Assembly (NCBI GenBank): GCA_963800335.1
Contig: CAWDAN010000007.1
Span: forward strand, 124,001-188,000
DNA: 64,000 nt
Direction of reading: 5' to 3'
DNA from: Flavisphingopyxis sp963800335
GTDB taxonomy: Bacteria > Pseudomonadota > Alphaproteobacteria > Sphingomonadales > Sphingomonadaceae
The translations under genes were made by a program, and so were the position numbers. Under the pieces are notes generated by a model. It was not told the origin of the DNA. It worked only from the letters and a program-made list of their open reading frames with translations, and made no database searches. Of this stretch, positions 9,162-17,808 are shown in pieces (position 1 is the stretch's first letter; each line of letters opens with the position of its first letter).

Positions 9162-10112
9162 ATGGTCAGTTTCCTCGATTTCGAAAAACAGGTGGCAACG
9201 CTCGACGAGCGTATCCACGAACTGCGCGAAAGTGCCAGCGACGGCGTCGACATCCAGTCGGAAATCGATAAGCTCGAGGCCAAGTCGGCCAAGATGCTGT
9301 CGGACATCTACCGCAAGCTGACGCCGTGGCAGAAGACGCAGGTCGCCCGCCATCCCGACCGCCCGCATTTCAAGGATTACGTTGCGGGGATATTTGACGA
9401 CTTCGTGCCGCTCGCTGGCGACCGGGCCTTTGCCGACGATCACGCGATCATCGGAGGGCTGGCGCGGCTTGGCGAGCGAAAGGTGCTCGTCATCGGCCAT
9501 GAGAAGGGCGACGACACCGCGAGCCGGATCAAGCACAATTTCGGCATGGGCAAGCCCGAAGGCTATCGCAAGGCGATTCGCCTGATGGAGCTTGCCGACC
9601 GCTTCGGTCTTCCGGTTGTGTCGCTCGTCGATACCTCTGGCGCGTTTCCCGGCATCCAGGCCGAAGAACGCGGCCAGGCCGAGGCGATCGCGCGATCGAC
9701 GCAGGCGTGCCTCGAGCTCAAGGTGCCGATGGTCGCGGCGATCGTGGGCGAAGGCGGTTCGGGCGGGGCGATCGCGCTCGCTGCGGCCAACCGCGTGCTG
9801 ATGTTCGAACATGCGGTCTATTCGGTCATTTCGCCCGAAGGCTGCGCCTCGATCCTTTGGCGTACCGCCGAAAAGGCCGCCGATGCCGCGACCGCGATGC
9901 AGGTGACCGCCGAAGATCTCAAACGCCTCGGAGTGGTCGATCGCATCGTCCCCGAACCGATCGGCGGAGCGCATCGTGTCCGCTCGGTCGCGATCGCCGC
10001 GCTCAAGAAGGCGCTCGGTGAGGAGCTTGACGATCTTGCGGGAAGGACGCCCGACGCCCTGCGGACCGAGCGCGAGGACAAATACCTCGCAATGGGGCAA
10101 TTGGCGGGCTGA
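9162..10112 (+). CDS. accA: Acetyl-CoA carboxylase carboxyltransferase subunit alpha
   Basis: AccA with AccD transfers the carboxyl group from biotin-BCCP to acetyl-CoA, making malonyl-CoA for fatty-acid synthesis. The ATG at 9162 (MVSFLDFEKQV) gives 316 residues, the usual length, although the frame is open further upstream. The crotonase-fold oxyanion regions VDTSGAFPG and GEGGSGGAIA are present, as is the SPEGCASILW segment. The gene starts 36 bp after xerD. The other subunit genes are not in this window. Confidence 0.96.
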   Translation: MVSFLDFEKQVATLDERIHELRESASDGVDIQSEIDKLEAKSAKMLSDIYRKLTPWQKTQVARHPDRPHFKDYVAGIFDDFVPLAGDRAFADDHAIIGGLARLGERKVLVIGHEKGDDTASRIKHNFGMGKPEGYRKAIRLMELADRFGLPVVSLVDTSGAFPGIQAEERGQAEAIARSTQACLELKVPMVAAIVGEGGSGGAIALAAANRVLMFEHAVYSVISPEGCASILWRTAEKAADAATAMQVTAEDLKRLGVVDRIVPEPIGGAHRVRSVAIAALKKALGEELDDLAGRTPDALRTEREDKYLAMGQLAG

Positions 10113-10206
10113 CTTCACAACGGTTGCCGTTCGACGGAACCGCACCCCTGTTGACGGGTTTAGCTTTCATAACGGGAAGCTAACGAACCCCCAGGGAGAC
10201 ATTTCA

Positions 10207-11712
10207 ATGAATTGCAAAGCCATTCTGCTCGCATCTGCGACAGCCCTTGCCCTGTCGGGCTGCACGACGATGGGGAACACCGGTGGCAGCGACGTCGTCG
10301 CAGGCCAGGCGGCCCCGATTACCAGCCAGGAACGCGCCGAGGGCGCCAAGAACCACCCCGAGATTTTGCAGGAGTTCGGCGGCACCTATTCCGGCCCGCA
10401 AGCTGCTTATGTTACCCGGGTGGGTCAGAATATCGCGGTCCAGTCGGGCCTATCCAACTCGACCTCGTCGTTCACCGTGTCGCTGCTCAATTCGCCGGTC
10501 AACAACGCCTTCGCGATTCCCGGCGGCTATGTTTACGTTACACGCCAACTGATGGCGCTTATGAACAACGAGGCCGAACTGGCCGGCGTGCTCGGCCATG
10601 AGATCGGTCACGTCGCCGCGCGCCATTCGCAAAAGCGCCAGTCGAAGGCGCAGACCAACACCATTCTCGGCGTTCTCGGCACCGTCGTCGGTGGCTTGCT
10701 AGGCAATGCCGGCGGTATCGCCAGCACCGTCGGCGGGTTACTCCAGAACAACGCGCTCCAGGTCGCCCAGATCGCGACCCTCGGCTATTCGCGCGGCCAG
10801 GAACTGGAGGCCGACCGCCTCGGCATTCAGTATCTCGCCCGTGCCGGCTATGATCCGCGTGCCTTGTCGACGATGCTCACCAGCCTTGCCGCGCAGGACG
10901 ATCTCGAAGCGCGCGTCGCAGGTCGCGATGCGCGGTCGATCCCCGAATGGGCCAGCACCCACCCCGATCCGGCGTCACGCGTCGTCGATGCCCAGCGCGT
11001 CGCGGCAAGCACCGGCGTCGCCGGCGGGAAACTCAACGAAGCCGCCTTCAAGGCAGCGGTCGATGGCGTGCTGTATGGCGATGATCCTGCCCAGGGTATC
11101 GTCGAAGGACAAACCTTCCAGCATCCCGATCTGCGTTTCGCCTTCTCGGTGCCACAGGGTTACGGCATGCAGAACGGCACGCAGGCAGTGACGATCAGCG
11201 GCCCCAACGGCCAGGCGATGTTCACCACTGCGGGCAGCTACAACGGCAACATGTCCGATTACCTGACGCGCGCGCTCAAGGGCATTGCCGGCGACACGCA
11301 GCTGCAGGTGGGCCAGGTCAACCGGACGACGGTCAATGGCTTGCCCGCGTCGTACGTCACCGCACGCGCGAACACGCAGTCGGGTGCGGTCGACATCACG
11401 ATCTTCGCCTATGAATTTTCGAACACGAGCGCGTTTCACTTCGCCACGCTGACCAAGGCAGGCGACGCGGGCGTGTTCAATTCGATGTTCCAGAGCGTCC
11501 GTCGTCTGTCGGCGGCGCAGGCAGCGGCTATCAAGCCGCGCTATATCGATGTCGTAACGGTTAAGTCGGGCGACACGGTGGCTAGCCTCGCCAACCGCAT
11601 GGCGTACGACAACTTCCGCACCGAGCGTTTCCTGGTGCTTAATCGGTTGAGCGCGAACGCGCGCCTCAACGTCGGCGATCAGGTCAAGATCGTCGTCAAG
11701 GGCAATCGCTGA
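10207..11712 (+). CDS. M48-family metalloprotease lipoprotein with C-terminal LysM-like domain
   Basis: The 501-residue protein has a signal peptide with lipobox LSGC (Cys19), so it is probably outer-membrane anchored. The zinc motif HEIGH is at residues 131-135, with the third ligand in ELEADRLG about 60 residues later, as in M48 peptidases of the BepA/YfgC group. Instead of a long TPR tail it has a middle domain and a C-terminal LysM-like stretch (VVTVKSGDTVASLANR). A periplasmic quality-control protease is the likely role. The start at 10207 is preceded by CAGGGAGAC. Two hairpins follow the stop. Confidence 0.88.
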   Translation: MNCKAILLASATALALSGCTTMGNTGGSDVVAGQAAPITSQERAEGAKNHPEILQEFGGTYSGPQAAYVTRVGQNIAVQSGLSNSTSSFTVSLLNSPVNNAFAIPGGYVYVTRQLMALMNNEAELAGVLGHEIGHVAARHSQKRQSKAQTNTILGVLGTVVGGLLGNAGGIASTVGGLLQNNALQVAQIATLGYSRGQELEADRLGIQYLARAGYDPRALSTMLTSLAAQDDLEARVAGRDARSIPEWASTHPDPASRVVDAQRVAASTGVAGGKLNEAAFKAAVDGVLYGDDPAQGIVEGQTFQHPDLRFAFSVPQGYGMQNGTQAVTISGPNGQAMFTTAGSYNGNMSDYLTRALKGIAGDTQLQVGQVNRTTVNGLPASYVTARANTQSGAVDITIFAYEFSNTSAFHFATLTKAGDAGVFNSMFQSVRRLSAAQAAAIKPRYIDVVTVKSGDTVASLANRMAYDNFRTERFLVLNRLSANARLNVGDQVKIVVKGNR

Positions 11713-11720
11713 AGCAGCGA

Positions 11721-11787
11721 TGGGCGCCGATCGCGACTGCGAACGGCGCCCATGAAAAAGGGCGGTGGAAGCTCCACCGCCCTTCTT
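11721..11787. terminator. Double hairpin, probable bidirectional terminator
   Basis: Two hairpins follow the M48 protease stop. The first pairs TGGGCGCC (11721-11728) with GGCGCCCA (11745-11752). The second pairs GGGCGGTGG (11760-11768) with CCACCGCCC (11774-11782) around AAGCT, followed by TTCTT. The AAAAAG just before the second stem gives a T-run on the opposite strand. It could therefore terminate both the protease transcript and the convergent pilin transcript. Confidence 0.75.
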
Positions 11788-11827
11788 CCGATTTGATGTC
11801 TTGCTCTCGCCAAGGCGAGGGCGGTTA

Positions 11828-11989
11828 TTAGTTCATTGCGTCCGACGCGTTGGTGAACGTGCCCTTGACGCTCGTGCCGACAGCCTGGAACGCGGTGATG
11901 CCGGCGACGGCGATCAGCGCTGCGATCAGGCCATATTCGATAGCGGTCGCGGCTTTGGTGTCGCGAATCATCGATTTCAGAAATTTCAT
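11828..11989 (-). CDS. Flp/Fap-type pilin, 53 aa
   Basis: This small type IVb prepilin has a short basic leader, the conserved Glu and Tyr in TAIEYGLIAALIAVAG, and a hydrophobic helix, ending DAMN. Such subunits polymerise into Flp pili after cleavage by a TadV-type prepilin peptidase. The residue before the expected cleavage site is Ala (KA/ATAIEYG) rather than the usual Gly. The start at 11989 is chosen because GGAGACC lies just upstream; an upstream in-frame start would lack this. It is second in a tandem pair. No Tad secretion genes are in the window. Confidence 0.85.
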   Translation of the reverse strand: MKFLKSMIRDTKAATAIEYGLIAALIAVAGITAFQAVGTSVKGTFTNASDAMN

Positions 11990-12081
11990 AATTGGTCTCC
12001 TGAGGTTTCTAGCTACTACCCGGCTGACCAAATGGTTTTCGGCCAACGATCAAGGCTTATGGCAAAACCCTTTTCAAAAGA

Positions 12082-12255
12082 TTAATTCATCGCCTTGGTA
12101 GACTCGGTCTTGATCGTATTCCACTTTGTCGAAGTCGAATCCGCCATCGCGGTGAACGCGCCGATACATCCCACCGCGATGAACGCAGCAATAAGGCCGT
12201 ATTCGATCGCCGTAGCGGCGGTTTCCGAACGAAACAGGCCAACTATCTTGGTCAT
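12082..12255 (-). CDS. Flp-type pilin, second copy, 57 aa
   Basis: Reading the minus strand from ATG 12255 gives 57 residues beginning MTKIVGLFRSETAATAIEYG. The Flp hydrophobic core follows, with an unusual VGCIGAF containing one Cys, then a longer, charged tail ending STKAMN. An AAGGGACC ribosome-binding site precedes the start. It lies 92 bp upstream of the other pilin on the same strand. Both share TAIEYGLIAA and the ending AMN but differ elsewhere, so this is an old duplication. As in its neighbour, Ala precedes the predicted processing site. Confidence 0.82.
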   Translation of the reverse strand: MTKIVGLFRSETAATAIEYGLIAAFIAVGCIGAFTAMADSTSTKWNTIKTESTKAMN

Positions 12256-12361
12256 GATGGCGGTCCCTTGAATGGCGCTCTAATATCCAAAAGTGATCGA
12301 TATGATGGGTTTCCGTTAATTTATTATGAGGCGCAGTCACATTTCCAATAGCTGTCCCATT

Positions 12362-12757
12362 ATGACCGTTGTGGCTGCGGGACTGCCTGGAGAGCGCGGC
12401 CGCTGGCTGCTCCAGAAACGCCCGGCCGGTGGTAGCATGGCCGGCTTGTGGGAATTTCCGGGGGGCAAGGTCGAGTCCGGCGAAGCCCCGGTCGATGCGT
12501 TGATCCGCGAACTGGACGAGGAATTGGGGATCGCTATCGTGGCGGCCGATGTCGCGCCTTTGACCTTTGCCAGCGGGCAAGCGGGCACGCGCGACTTGCT
12601 GCTCTTGTTCTATCGCGTGGCGGCGTGGAGCGGCGAACTGCGGGCCTTGCATGCCGATGAAATAGGCTGGTTCGATATCGACGCGATTGCGCGCCTCGCG
12701 ATGCCGCCAATCGACTATCTCTTGCTCGACAGCCTTCGCCCCCTGTCGCCGGGTTAA
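12362..12757 (+). CDS. mutT: NUDIX hydrolase, MutT-like (8-oxo-dGTP diphosphatase type)
   Basis: The 131-residue protein carries a full Nudix box (GGKVESGEAP...RELDEELGI) around residues 35-57, preceded by AGLWEFPGG, as in MutT enzymes that hydrolyse oxidised dGTP. The start is uncertain: ATG 12362 (MTVVAAGL) aligns with typical family starts, whereas an in-frame ATG at 12326 would add 12 atypical residues. Neither has a strong ribosome-binding site. The stop lies 5 bp before the stop of the convergent methyltransferase gene. Confidence 0.88.
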   Translation: MTVVAAGLPGERGRWLLQKRPAGGSMAGLWEFPGGKVESGEAPVDALIRELDEELGIAIVAADVAPLTFASGQAGTRDLLLLFYRVAAWSGELRALHADEIGWFDIDAIARLAMPPIDYLLLDSLRPLSPG

Positions 12758-12761
12758 GCTG

Positions 12762-13580
12762 TCAGGGTTTGCTCGAGAGCGCGTCGCGCAATGACACTTT
12801 TCCGCTACCACGACGGGCGGGAACGGGCTGCGAGGCATCGGGCGCCCAGCCCGTGAAATGGACCAGCGTCATCGCTTCGACGACGTGACCTGTCGCATCG
12901 CGCGCCGCCTCGAAGGCCGCCTCGGCCCGGGCCAGGGCAGTTCGATCGAGCGCAGCGACTGGCCCGGCGAGGACATTGGTCAGGGCCGATCCGCGCAGGT
13001 CCGCGACGAGGCGGTCGAAGCTGCGATAGCGCAAGGCGATGTCGTCGCGGTCGATGACGGGAAGCGCGATTCCGGCGCGTTGCAACAGGTCGCCCATCGC
13101 GCGCACATCGACCTGTGGATGAAGCCGCACATGCGGCGTCTCGCCATCGGCCGCCGCCATGATGCGCCGTAAAGCGGGCAGGCTTCCCGCGCCCCAGAAA
13201 GCGCCCATGATCAGCCCGTCGGGGCGCAAGAGTCGCCGGCACCGGATCAGCGCCCCGGGGATATCGGCGAGGCTTTCAAGCCCCCCGGGCCACAGGATGC
13301 AGTCGAGCGGCGCCGCGCCTGGCGCGCGGTCGGCGAACAGGCCGATCGCCTCGATCGCCTCGAGCTCGAACCCCAGCTGCTTCGACAGCGCGGCGGCTTC
13401 GTCGGGCGAACGATCGACCAGCAGGCCGGACTCGAACCGGCGCGTGACATCGTCGAGCCGTTCGACGACCGCGCCAAGAACGAGATCGGCGAGAAACCCT
13501 GTGCCGCTCTGCCGTGCGCGTTCGCGGCGCAGGGCGAGGCGATCAGTATTGAATATCTCTGGGACGGCCGGGCTGGTCAT
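12762..13580 (-). CDS. SAM-dependent methyltransferase, BioC/NDUFAF5-like
   Basis: The 272-residue protein begins MTSPAVPEIFNTDRLALRRERA, typical of alphaproteobacterial NDUFAF5/BioC-like methyltransferases. The glycine-rich motif I is degenerate. The region with WPGGLESLADIPGALIRCRRLLRPDG matches the motif IV and post-IV segment. In this family some members hydroxylate or methylate complex I subunits, others act in biotin synthesis; the substrate here is unknown. It is divergent from comF with 43 bp between starts, a common arrangement in Sphingomonadales. Confidence 0.8.
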   Translation of the reverse strand: MTSPAVPEIFNTDRLALRRERARQSGTGFLADLVLGAVVERLDDVTRRFESGLLVDRSPDEAAALSKQLGFELEAIEAIGLFADRAPGAAPLDCILWPGGLESLADIPGALIRCRRLLRPDGLIMGAFWGAGSLPALRRIMAAADGETPHVRLHPQVDVRAMGDLLQRAGIALPVIDRDDIALRYRSFDRLVADLRGSALTNVLAGPVAALDRTALARAEAAFEAARDATGHVVEAMTLVHFTGWAPDASQPVPARRGSGKVSLRDALSSKP

Positions 13581-13623
13581 GCCGGCGCTTGTGCCGCGAG
13601 ACGGCCGATGCCACAAGTCTGGC

Positions 13624-14397
13624 ATGGCCGGCCCGCTGGCATTGCTGACTAGCCTCGTGCGACCAGCGCTCGATTACGCGCTTCCGCCGCGTTGTCCCGC
13701 ATGCGGCGAAATTGTCGACGGCGACCGTCGCCTTTGTCTCGAATGCTGGCAAGCGATCGATTTCCTGTCCCCGCCCTGGTGCGCGTCCTGTCACCTGCCG
13801 TTTGCGTTCGACCGCGGCGCTGGGGCGCAGTGCGCGCAATGCCTCGCCGCGCCACCCGATCACGACGGTGTTCTGGCGGCATTCGCTTATGGCGAGATTG
13901 CGCGCACGCTTGCGCTGCGGCTCAAATACGGTCGGCGGATCGGGCTCGCCCGACTTGCCGCAGACCATATCGCGCGCAACCTCCCCGACGACTTGGCGGG
14001 CTGGACGATTGTCCCGGTTCCGCTCCATCGCTGGCGGTTGTGGTCGCGCGGTTTCAATCAATCGATGCTGATTGCCCGCCATCTCGGCCGCGACCTGGGC
14101 CTTCGCGTCAACGCCGACTGGATCAGCCGGCGCAAGGCTACGCCGCCGCTCAGGGGACTCGGTAAATCGGCGCGAGCCAGGCAGATGCGCGGCGCCTTTG
14201 CCGTCCCGGCAGATGTGCGTCCGGCGGTGCGCGGGACGCGGATCCTGCTCGTCGACGATGTCTATGCCAGCGGCGCGACGACGGGGGCGATCGCCCGGAC
14301 GCTCAAACGGGCGGGCGCACAGAGCGTCGTCGTGGCGTGCTGGTCTCGCGTCGTGCACGACGGGGATCGCGAAAGGGAGCGCGACCAGGCGCATTGA
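13624..14397 (+). CDS. comF: ComF family protein (phosphoribosyltransferase fold)
   Basis: The 257-residue protein has an N-terminal zinc-finger region with paired cysteines (CPAC, LCLEC, CASC, CAQC) in residues 20-80. A C-terminal phosphoribosyltransferase domain carries the PRPP-binding loop LLVDDVYASGATT. ComF acts in DNA uptake or processing of transforming DNA. The ATG at 13624 (MAGPLALL) gives normal family length, though the frame is open upstream. It precedes the glutaredoxin gene by about 50 bp, a common pairing. Confidence 0.92.
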   Translation: MAGPLALLTSLVRPALDYALPPRCPACGEIVDGDRRLCLECWQAIDFLSPPWCASCHLPFAFDRGAGAQCAQCLAAPPDHDGVLAAFAYGEIARTLALRLKYGRRIGLARLAADHIARNLPDDLAGWTIVPVPLHRWRLWSRGFNQSMLIARHLGRDLGLRVNADWISRRKATPPLRGLGKSARARQMRGAFAVPADVRPAVRGTRILLVDDVYASGATTGAIARTLKRAGAQSVVVACWSRVVHDGDRERERDQAH

Positions 14398-14449
14398 CTA
14401 AATCGGTGATCATTCCGATATGGAGCTGAGGAAAAACAAGGATTTCGAT

Positions 14450-14725
14450 GTGTCCGCCAAGGTTGAGATATATAGCAAATGGGGGTGCGGCTATTGCGTG
14501 CGCGCCAAGGCGCTGCTCGATCGCAAGGGCATCGCCTACGACGAATATGACGTGACGATGGGCGGCGACCGCTTGGCCGAAATGCGTGACCGCGCGCCGC
14601 TCGCACGCACCGTGCCGCAAATCTTCATCGGCGGTCGCGGGATCGGCGGCAGCGACGAACTCGCCCAGCTCGACCGTTCGGGCGCGCTCGACGAGATGGT
14701 TTCCGCCGCCGAAAATCCTGGCTGA
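14450..14725 (+). CDS. grxC: Glutaredoxin 3 (GrxC)
   Basis: A dithiol glutaredoxin with active site CGYC near residues 14-17 (for the GTG start), TVPQIFIGG containing the cis-Pro, and GGSDEL for glutathione binding. It reduces protein and ribonucleotide-reductase disulfides using glutathione. Two starts are possible: ATG 14420 adds a ten-residue charged leader, while GTG 14450 has AAGGAT seven bases upstream and gives the standard 91-residue protein (xSAKVEIYSKWGC), so it is preferred. Confidence 0.92.
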   Translation: MSAKVEIYSKWGCGYCVRAKALLDRKGIAYDEYDVTMGGDRLAEMRDRAPLARTVPQIFIGGRGIGGSDELAQLDRSGALDEMVSAAENPG

Positions 14726-14800
14726 AGGCTGGCCCCGCATCATTTGCCAAATTGACGCACGTCGCGCCGCGATAGTAGGGGCGGGGCAGGGATCGTTCCC

Positions 14801-14877
14801 GCGCCCGTAGCTCAGTCGGATAGAGCATCGGATTCCTAATCCGGAGGCCACAGGTTCGAATCCTGTCGGGCGCACCA
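14801..14877 (+). tRNA. tRNA-Arg (anticodon CCT)
   Basis: A 77-nt cloverleaf: acceptor stem GCGCCCG pairs with CGGGCGC, the D-arm contains GCTCAGTCGGATAGAGC, the anticodon arm loop TTCCTAA carries anticodon CCT (reads AGG), and the T-arm is CAGGTTCGAATCCTG. The CCA is genomically encoded. It follows grxC by 75 bp on the same strand. Confidence 0.97.
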
Positions 14878-15061
14878 TTTGCGGTTACGTGGTCGAACGA
14901 GGGTTCCTGTTGGTGAATCATGGCCCGTCTCGACGTGACTGATGCGCTACACGACGCAATAAACCGCGCTTTGCGCCCATGCTTTCGATTGACAGCGAGT
15001 CGGCGACGTGATTTTTGTGCTGCAATCGTTCGAACGCGCGAAACAGCGCGGTGTGAATTAC

Positions 15062-15084
15062 GACCGATCTGATTAGAATCGGTC
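15062..15084 (+). promoter_or_regulatory. Inverted repeat in the leader of the TonB receptor gene
   Basis: GACCGAT (15062-15068) and ATCGGTC (15078-15084) form a perfect 7-bp inverted repeat with a 9-nt loop, ending 4 bp before the AGGGG-type ribosome-binding site (15089-15095) of the TonB-dependent receptor. It could be an operator or a hairpin in the 5' leader. The rest of 14878-15061 shows no gene; no sigma-70 promoter stands out convincingly. Confidence 0.4.
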
Positions 15085-15102
15085 TCTTGGAGGGGAAATT
15101 TC

Positions 15103-17712
15103 ATGCGTATTGTTCACGGACTTCTGGCGTCGGCGGCCCTTGTGGTCGTTCCGGCTACGGCTTTCGCCCAGGATACGGCGCAGGAGCAGCAGGAAGAGGC
15201 TGCGGGCGTTGCTACCGACGCGGGTGCCGACAGCTACGGCGATGAGATCATCGTGACGGCCACACGGCGCAACCAGATCGCCCAGGACGTGCCGATCGCG
15301 GTGACCGTTGTCGGCGGTGAGCAGCTCGAAAATGCGGGCGTTGTCGATATTCGCGGCGTGCGCCAGCTGACCCCGAGCCTCCAGGCAACGACCGGCCAGT
15401 CGTCGGCCACCGGCGTCGTCCTGTCGATCCGCGGCATCGGTACCGCCGGCGACAACCCCGGTTTCGAACCTGCCGTCGGCGTGTTCGTCGATGGCGTCTT
15501 TCGGGCCCGTGCAGGCCTTGCGCTCGCAGAACTGCCGCCGGTCGAACGCGTCGAAGTGCTGCGCGGCCCTCAGGGCACGCTGTTCGGCCGCAACACCTCT
15601 GCCGGTGCGCTGTCGATCACGACCAAGGGACCTGCCTTCACCCTCGGCGGCTATGGCGAGCTGACCTACGGCAATTATGACAATGTCGAGGTCAAGGCGG
15701 GCGTGACGGGCCCGATCTCGCAAACCTTCGCGGTGCGCCTCGACGGCGGCTATCACAAGCGCGACGGTTACATCCAGGACGTCAATTCCGATCGTTCGGT
15801 CAACAATCTCGATCGCTACTTCGTTCGTGCGCAGGGTCTGTTCGAAAACGAGAACCTCTCGGTTCGCCTGATCGGCGATTACTACAAGACCGACGAGAAT
15901 TGCTGTGGCGCGATCCAGGTCACCAACGGTCGAACGACGCCTGCGGTCCAGTTTCTCGCCGGCCTCGGCGGCAATGTGGGATATCCGACCGATCTCGACC
16001 CGAGCAAGCGGCGGATGGCAATTTCGCCCAATCGCGCGTTCACCGAAAAGGTCGAGGAATACGGTGCGTCGGGCGAAATCAATTACGATTTCGGCGGCGT
16101 CAAGCTGACCAGTATCACCGCCTATCGCGACTGGAAGGCGTTGCGCGACCAGGACATCGATTTTTCGGGTCTCGATCGCGCCTATCGCGACGATTACAAG
16201 ACGACGCTGCGCGATATCACGCAGGAAATTCGCCTTCAGGGGACAGCATTTAACGACCGGCTCGACTGGCTGGTCGGCGGTTTCTATCTCAACGAGAAGC
16301 TGACGCTGCGCGATACCATCCGCTTCGGTACGCAGGCCGATCAATATGTCGATGCGCTGATTGGCGGGGCGACTGCCAACCCGTTGAACCCGTTTGCGCC
16401 GAACGGATATTCGCTGTTCGGTTCGCTTCCTGGTCGCCCGTTTTTCGGCACCTTCCTGACCAATCCGTTCGTCAATCCCTCGGCAGCCCAGGTCAATGGC
16501 TTGATTGCCAGCATCCCTGGCTCGGCGGCGCAGTTCGCGACTCCCTTGCCGAGCAACGTTGGCGCTGGCCAGAACAACGACGATTATACCGTCGACACCA
16601 ACGCCTTTGCACTCTTCACGCATAACATCTTGCAGATTACCGACCAGCTGTCGCTGACGCTTGGCCTTAGATTCAACCATGAATCGAAGGAGATCAACGC
16701 CGATCTCAACGCCACCAACCCCGCCTGCTCGGCGATCCTGCCCGGCGGCAGCTCGAGCGTTTTCGGAGCGGTGATCGCGGGTCAGCCTTCGCTCAACGAC
16801 ATCCGTTTGCTGATCTGCAATCCCACGGTAAACCCGGAGTTCAACGGGAATTACGACGGGAAGCGTAGCGAAAACGAGTTCACCGGGACGGCCAAGCTGG
16901 CATACAAGCTTACCCCTGACGTTCTGCTGTATGGCGGCTACGATCGCGGCTTCAAATCGGGTGGTTACAACCTCGATCGCGGGACGTTCGATTCCAAGTA
17001 CTTCCCGACCGCCGCAGGCCCCTTGGGCAACGGTGCGCAGATCGAGGATCTCGAATTCGGGAACGAAACGGTCGATGCCTTCGAAGTCGGTCTCAAGACC
17101 AATTTCAGCCGCGCCTTCACATTCAATGTAACCGGCTTTTATCAGGACTTTGCGGGCTATCAGAGCCTCCGGTTCGAAGGCAGCAGCTTCGTCGTTCGCC
17201 AGTTCAAGGAAGTCATCTCGAAGGGTGTCGAGCTCGAATCGATCATCCGGCCGGTCAGTGATTTCATCGTCCAGCTGGGCTACACCTATCTCGACGCAAA
17301 GATTAACGATCCGCTTGCGCCCGACAACGGTCAGCAGCTGACCAACCAGCCGCGCCACGTCCTGACGGGCGGGGTTACCTGGACACCTCAGCTCACCGAC
17401 AGCGTCGGCGCGCTGGTCCATGTCGACTTCCGCCAGAACAGCGATGCCAACACGCTCAACGATCCAACGGTACCCGTTCCAGGCAACGTCTTGGGCGCGC
17501 CGGCGACGACGAACGATGGCTATGGCATCGCCAATGCGCGGGTCGGCTTGAACTTCGCCGACAACCGGTTCGGTGTTGAGGCGTTCGTCGAGAACATCTT
17601 CAATACCTATTACAACATCACGTCGTTCCCCGTTCCGGAACAGACGGGGACTTACGCGGTCTACCCGGCGCCTCCGCGCTTCTACGGGATCAAGGTGCGC
17701 GCCAGCTTCTGA
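15103..17712 (+). CDS. TonB-dependent outer-membrane receptor
   Basis: The 869-residue protein has a signal peptide cleaved after AFA (residue 22), a TonB box-like DEIIVTATRR near residues 47-56, a plug domain with VERVEVLRGPQGTLFGRNT, and a long beta-barrel ending YGIKVRASF with the C-terminal Phe of outer-membrane proteins. It resembles the large Sphingomonad receptors often tied to iron-chelate, glycan or aromatic uptake. No transport partner, sigma or anti-sigma gene is adjacent, so the substrate cannot be inferred. A strong GGAGGGG ribosome-binding site precedes it. Confidence 0.93.
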   Translation: MRIVHGLLASAALVVVPATAFAQDTAQEQQEEAAGVATDAGADSYGDEIIVTATRRNQIAQDVPIAVTVVGGEQLENAGVVDIRGVRQLTPSLQATTGQSSATGVVLSIRGIGTAGDNPGFEPAVGVFVDGVFRARAGLALAELPPVERVEVLRGPQGTLFGRNTSAGALSITTKGPAFTLGGYGELTYGNYDNVEVKAGVTGPISQTFAVRLDGGYHKRDGYIQDVNSDRSVNNLDRYFVRAQGLFENENLSVRLIGDYYKTDENCCGAIQVTNGRTTPAVQFLAGLGGNVGYPTDLDPSKRRMAISPNRAFTEKVEEYGASGEINYDFGGVKLTSITAYRDWKALRDQDIDFSGLDRAYRDDYKTTLRDITQEIRLQGTAFNDRLDWLVGGFYLNEKLTLRDTIRFGTQADQYVDALIGGATANPLNPFAPNGYSLFGSLPGRPFFGTFLTNPFVNPSAAQVNGLIASIPGSAAQFATPLPSNVGAGQNNDDYTVDTNAFALFTHNILQITDQLSLTLGLRFNHESKEINADLNATNPACSAILPGGSSSVFGAVIAGQPSLNDIRLLICNPTVNPEFNGNYDGKRSENEFTGTAKLAYKLTPDVLLYGGYDRGFKSGGYNLDRGTFDSKYFPTAAGPLGNGAQIEDLEFGNETVDAFEVGLKTNFSRAFTFNVTGFYQDFAGYQSLRFEGSSFVVRQFKEVISKGVELESIIRPVSDFIVQLGYTYLDAKINDPLAPDNGQQLTNQPRHVLTGGVTWTPQLTDSVGALVHVDFRQNSDANTLNDPTVPVPGNVLGAPATTNDGYGIANARVGLNFADNRFGVEAFVENIFNTYYNITSFPVPEQTGTYAVYPAPPRFYGIKVRASF

Positions 17713-17737
17713 TCGCGCCACTCAGGATCAGGATATC

Positions 17738-17772
17738 GGCCGGATCGCCTTGTGCGATCCGGCCTTTGTCTT
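17738..17772 (+). terminator. Rho-independent terminator after the TonB receptor gene
   Basis: GGCCGGATCG (17738-17747) pairs perfectly with CGATCCGGCC (17755-17764) around CCTTGTG, followed by TTTGTCTT. It lies 26 bp after the receptor stop and before folE, so it separates the two transcripts. Confidence 0.85.
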
Positions 17773-17808
17773 ATGGTCGCCGGACACACCGGCAATAAGA
17801 GAATGGCG

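Noticed and set aside
14303..15104. Minus-strand reading frames across tRNA-Arg giving RPTGFEPVASGLG- and IRTCGLRIRNP-like peptides
   Set aside because: These are the well-known antisense translations of tRNA genes that recur in databases. They coincide with the tRNA and have no independent support.
15073..17721. An 882-codon open frame antisense to the TonB receptor
   Set aside because: It is a mirror of a GC-rich coding strand with low stop frequency. The peptide is Arg/Asp-rich, has no domain, and the sense strand encodes a clear receptor.
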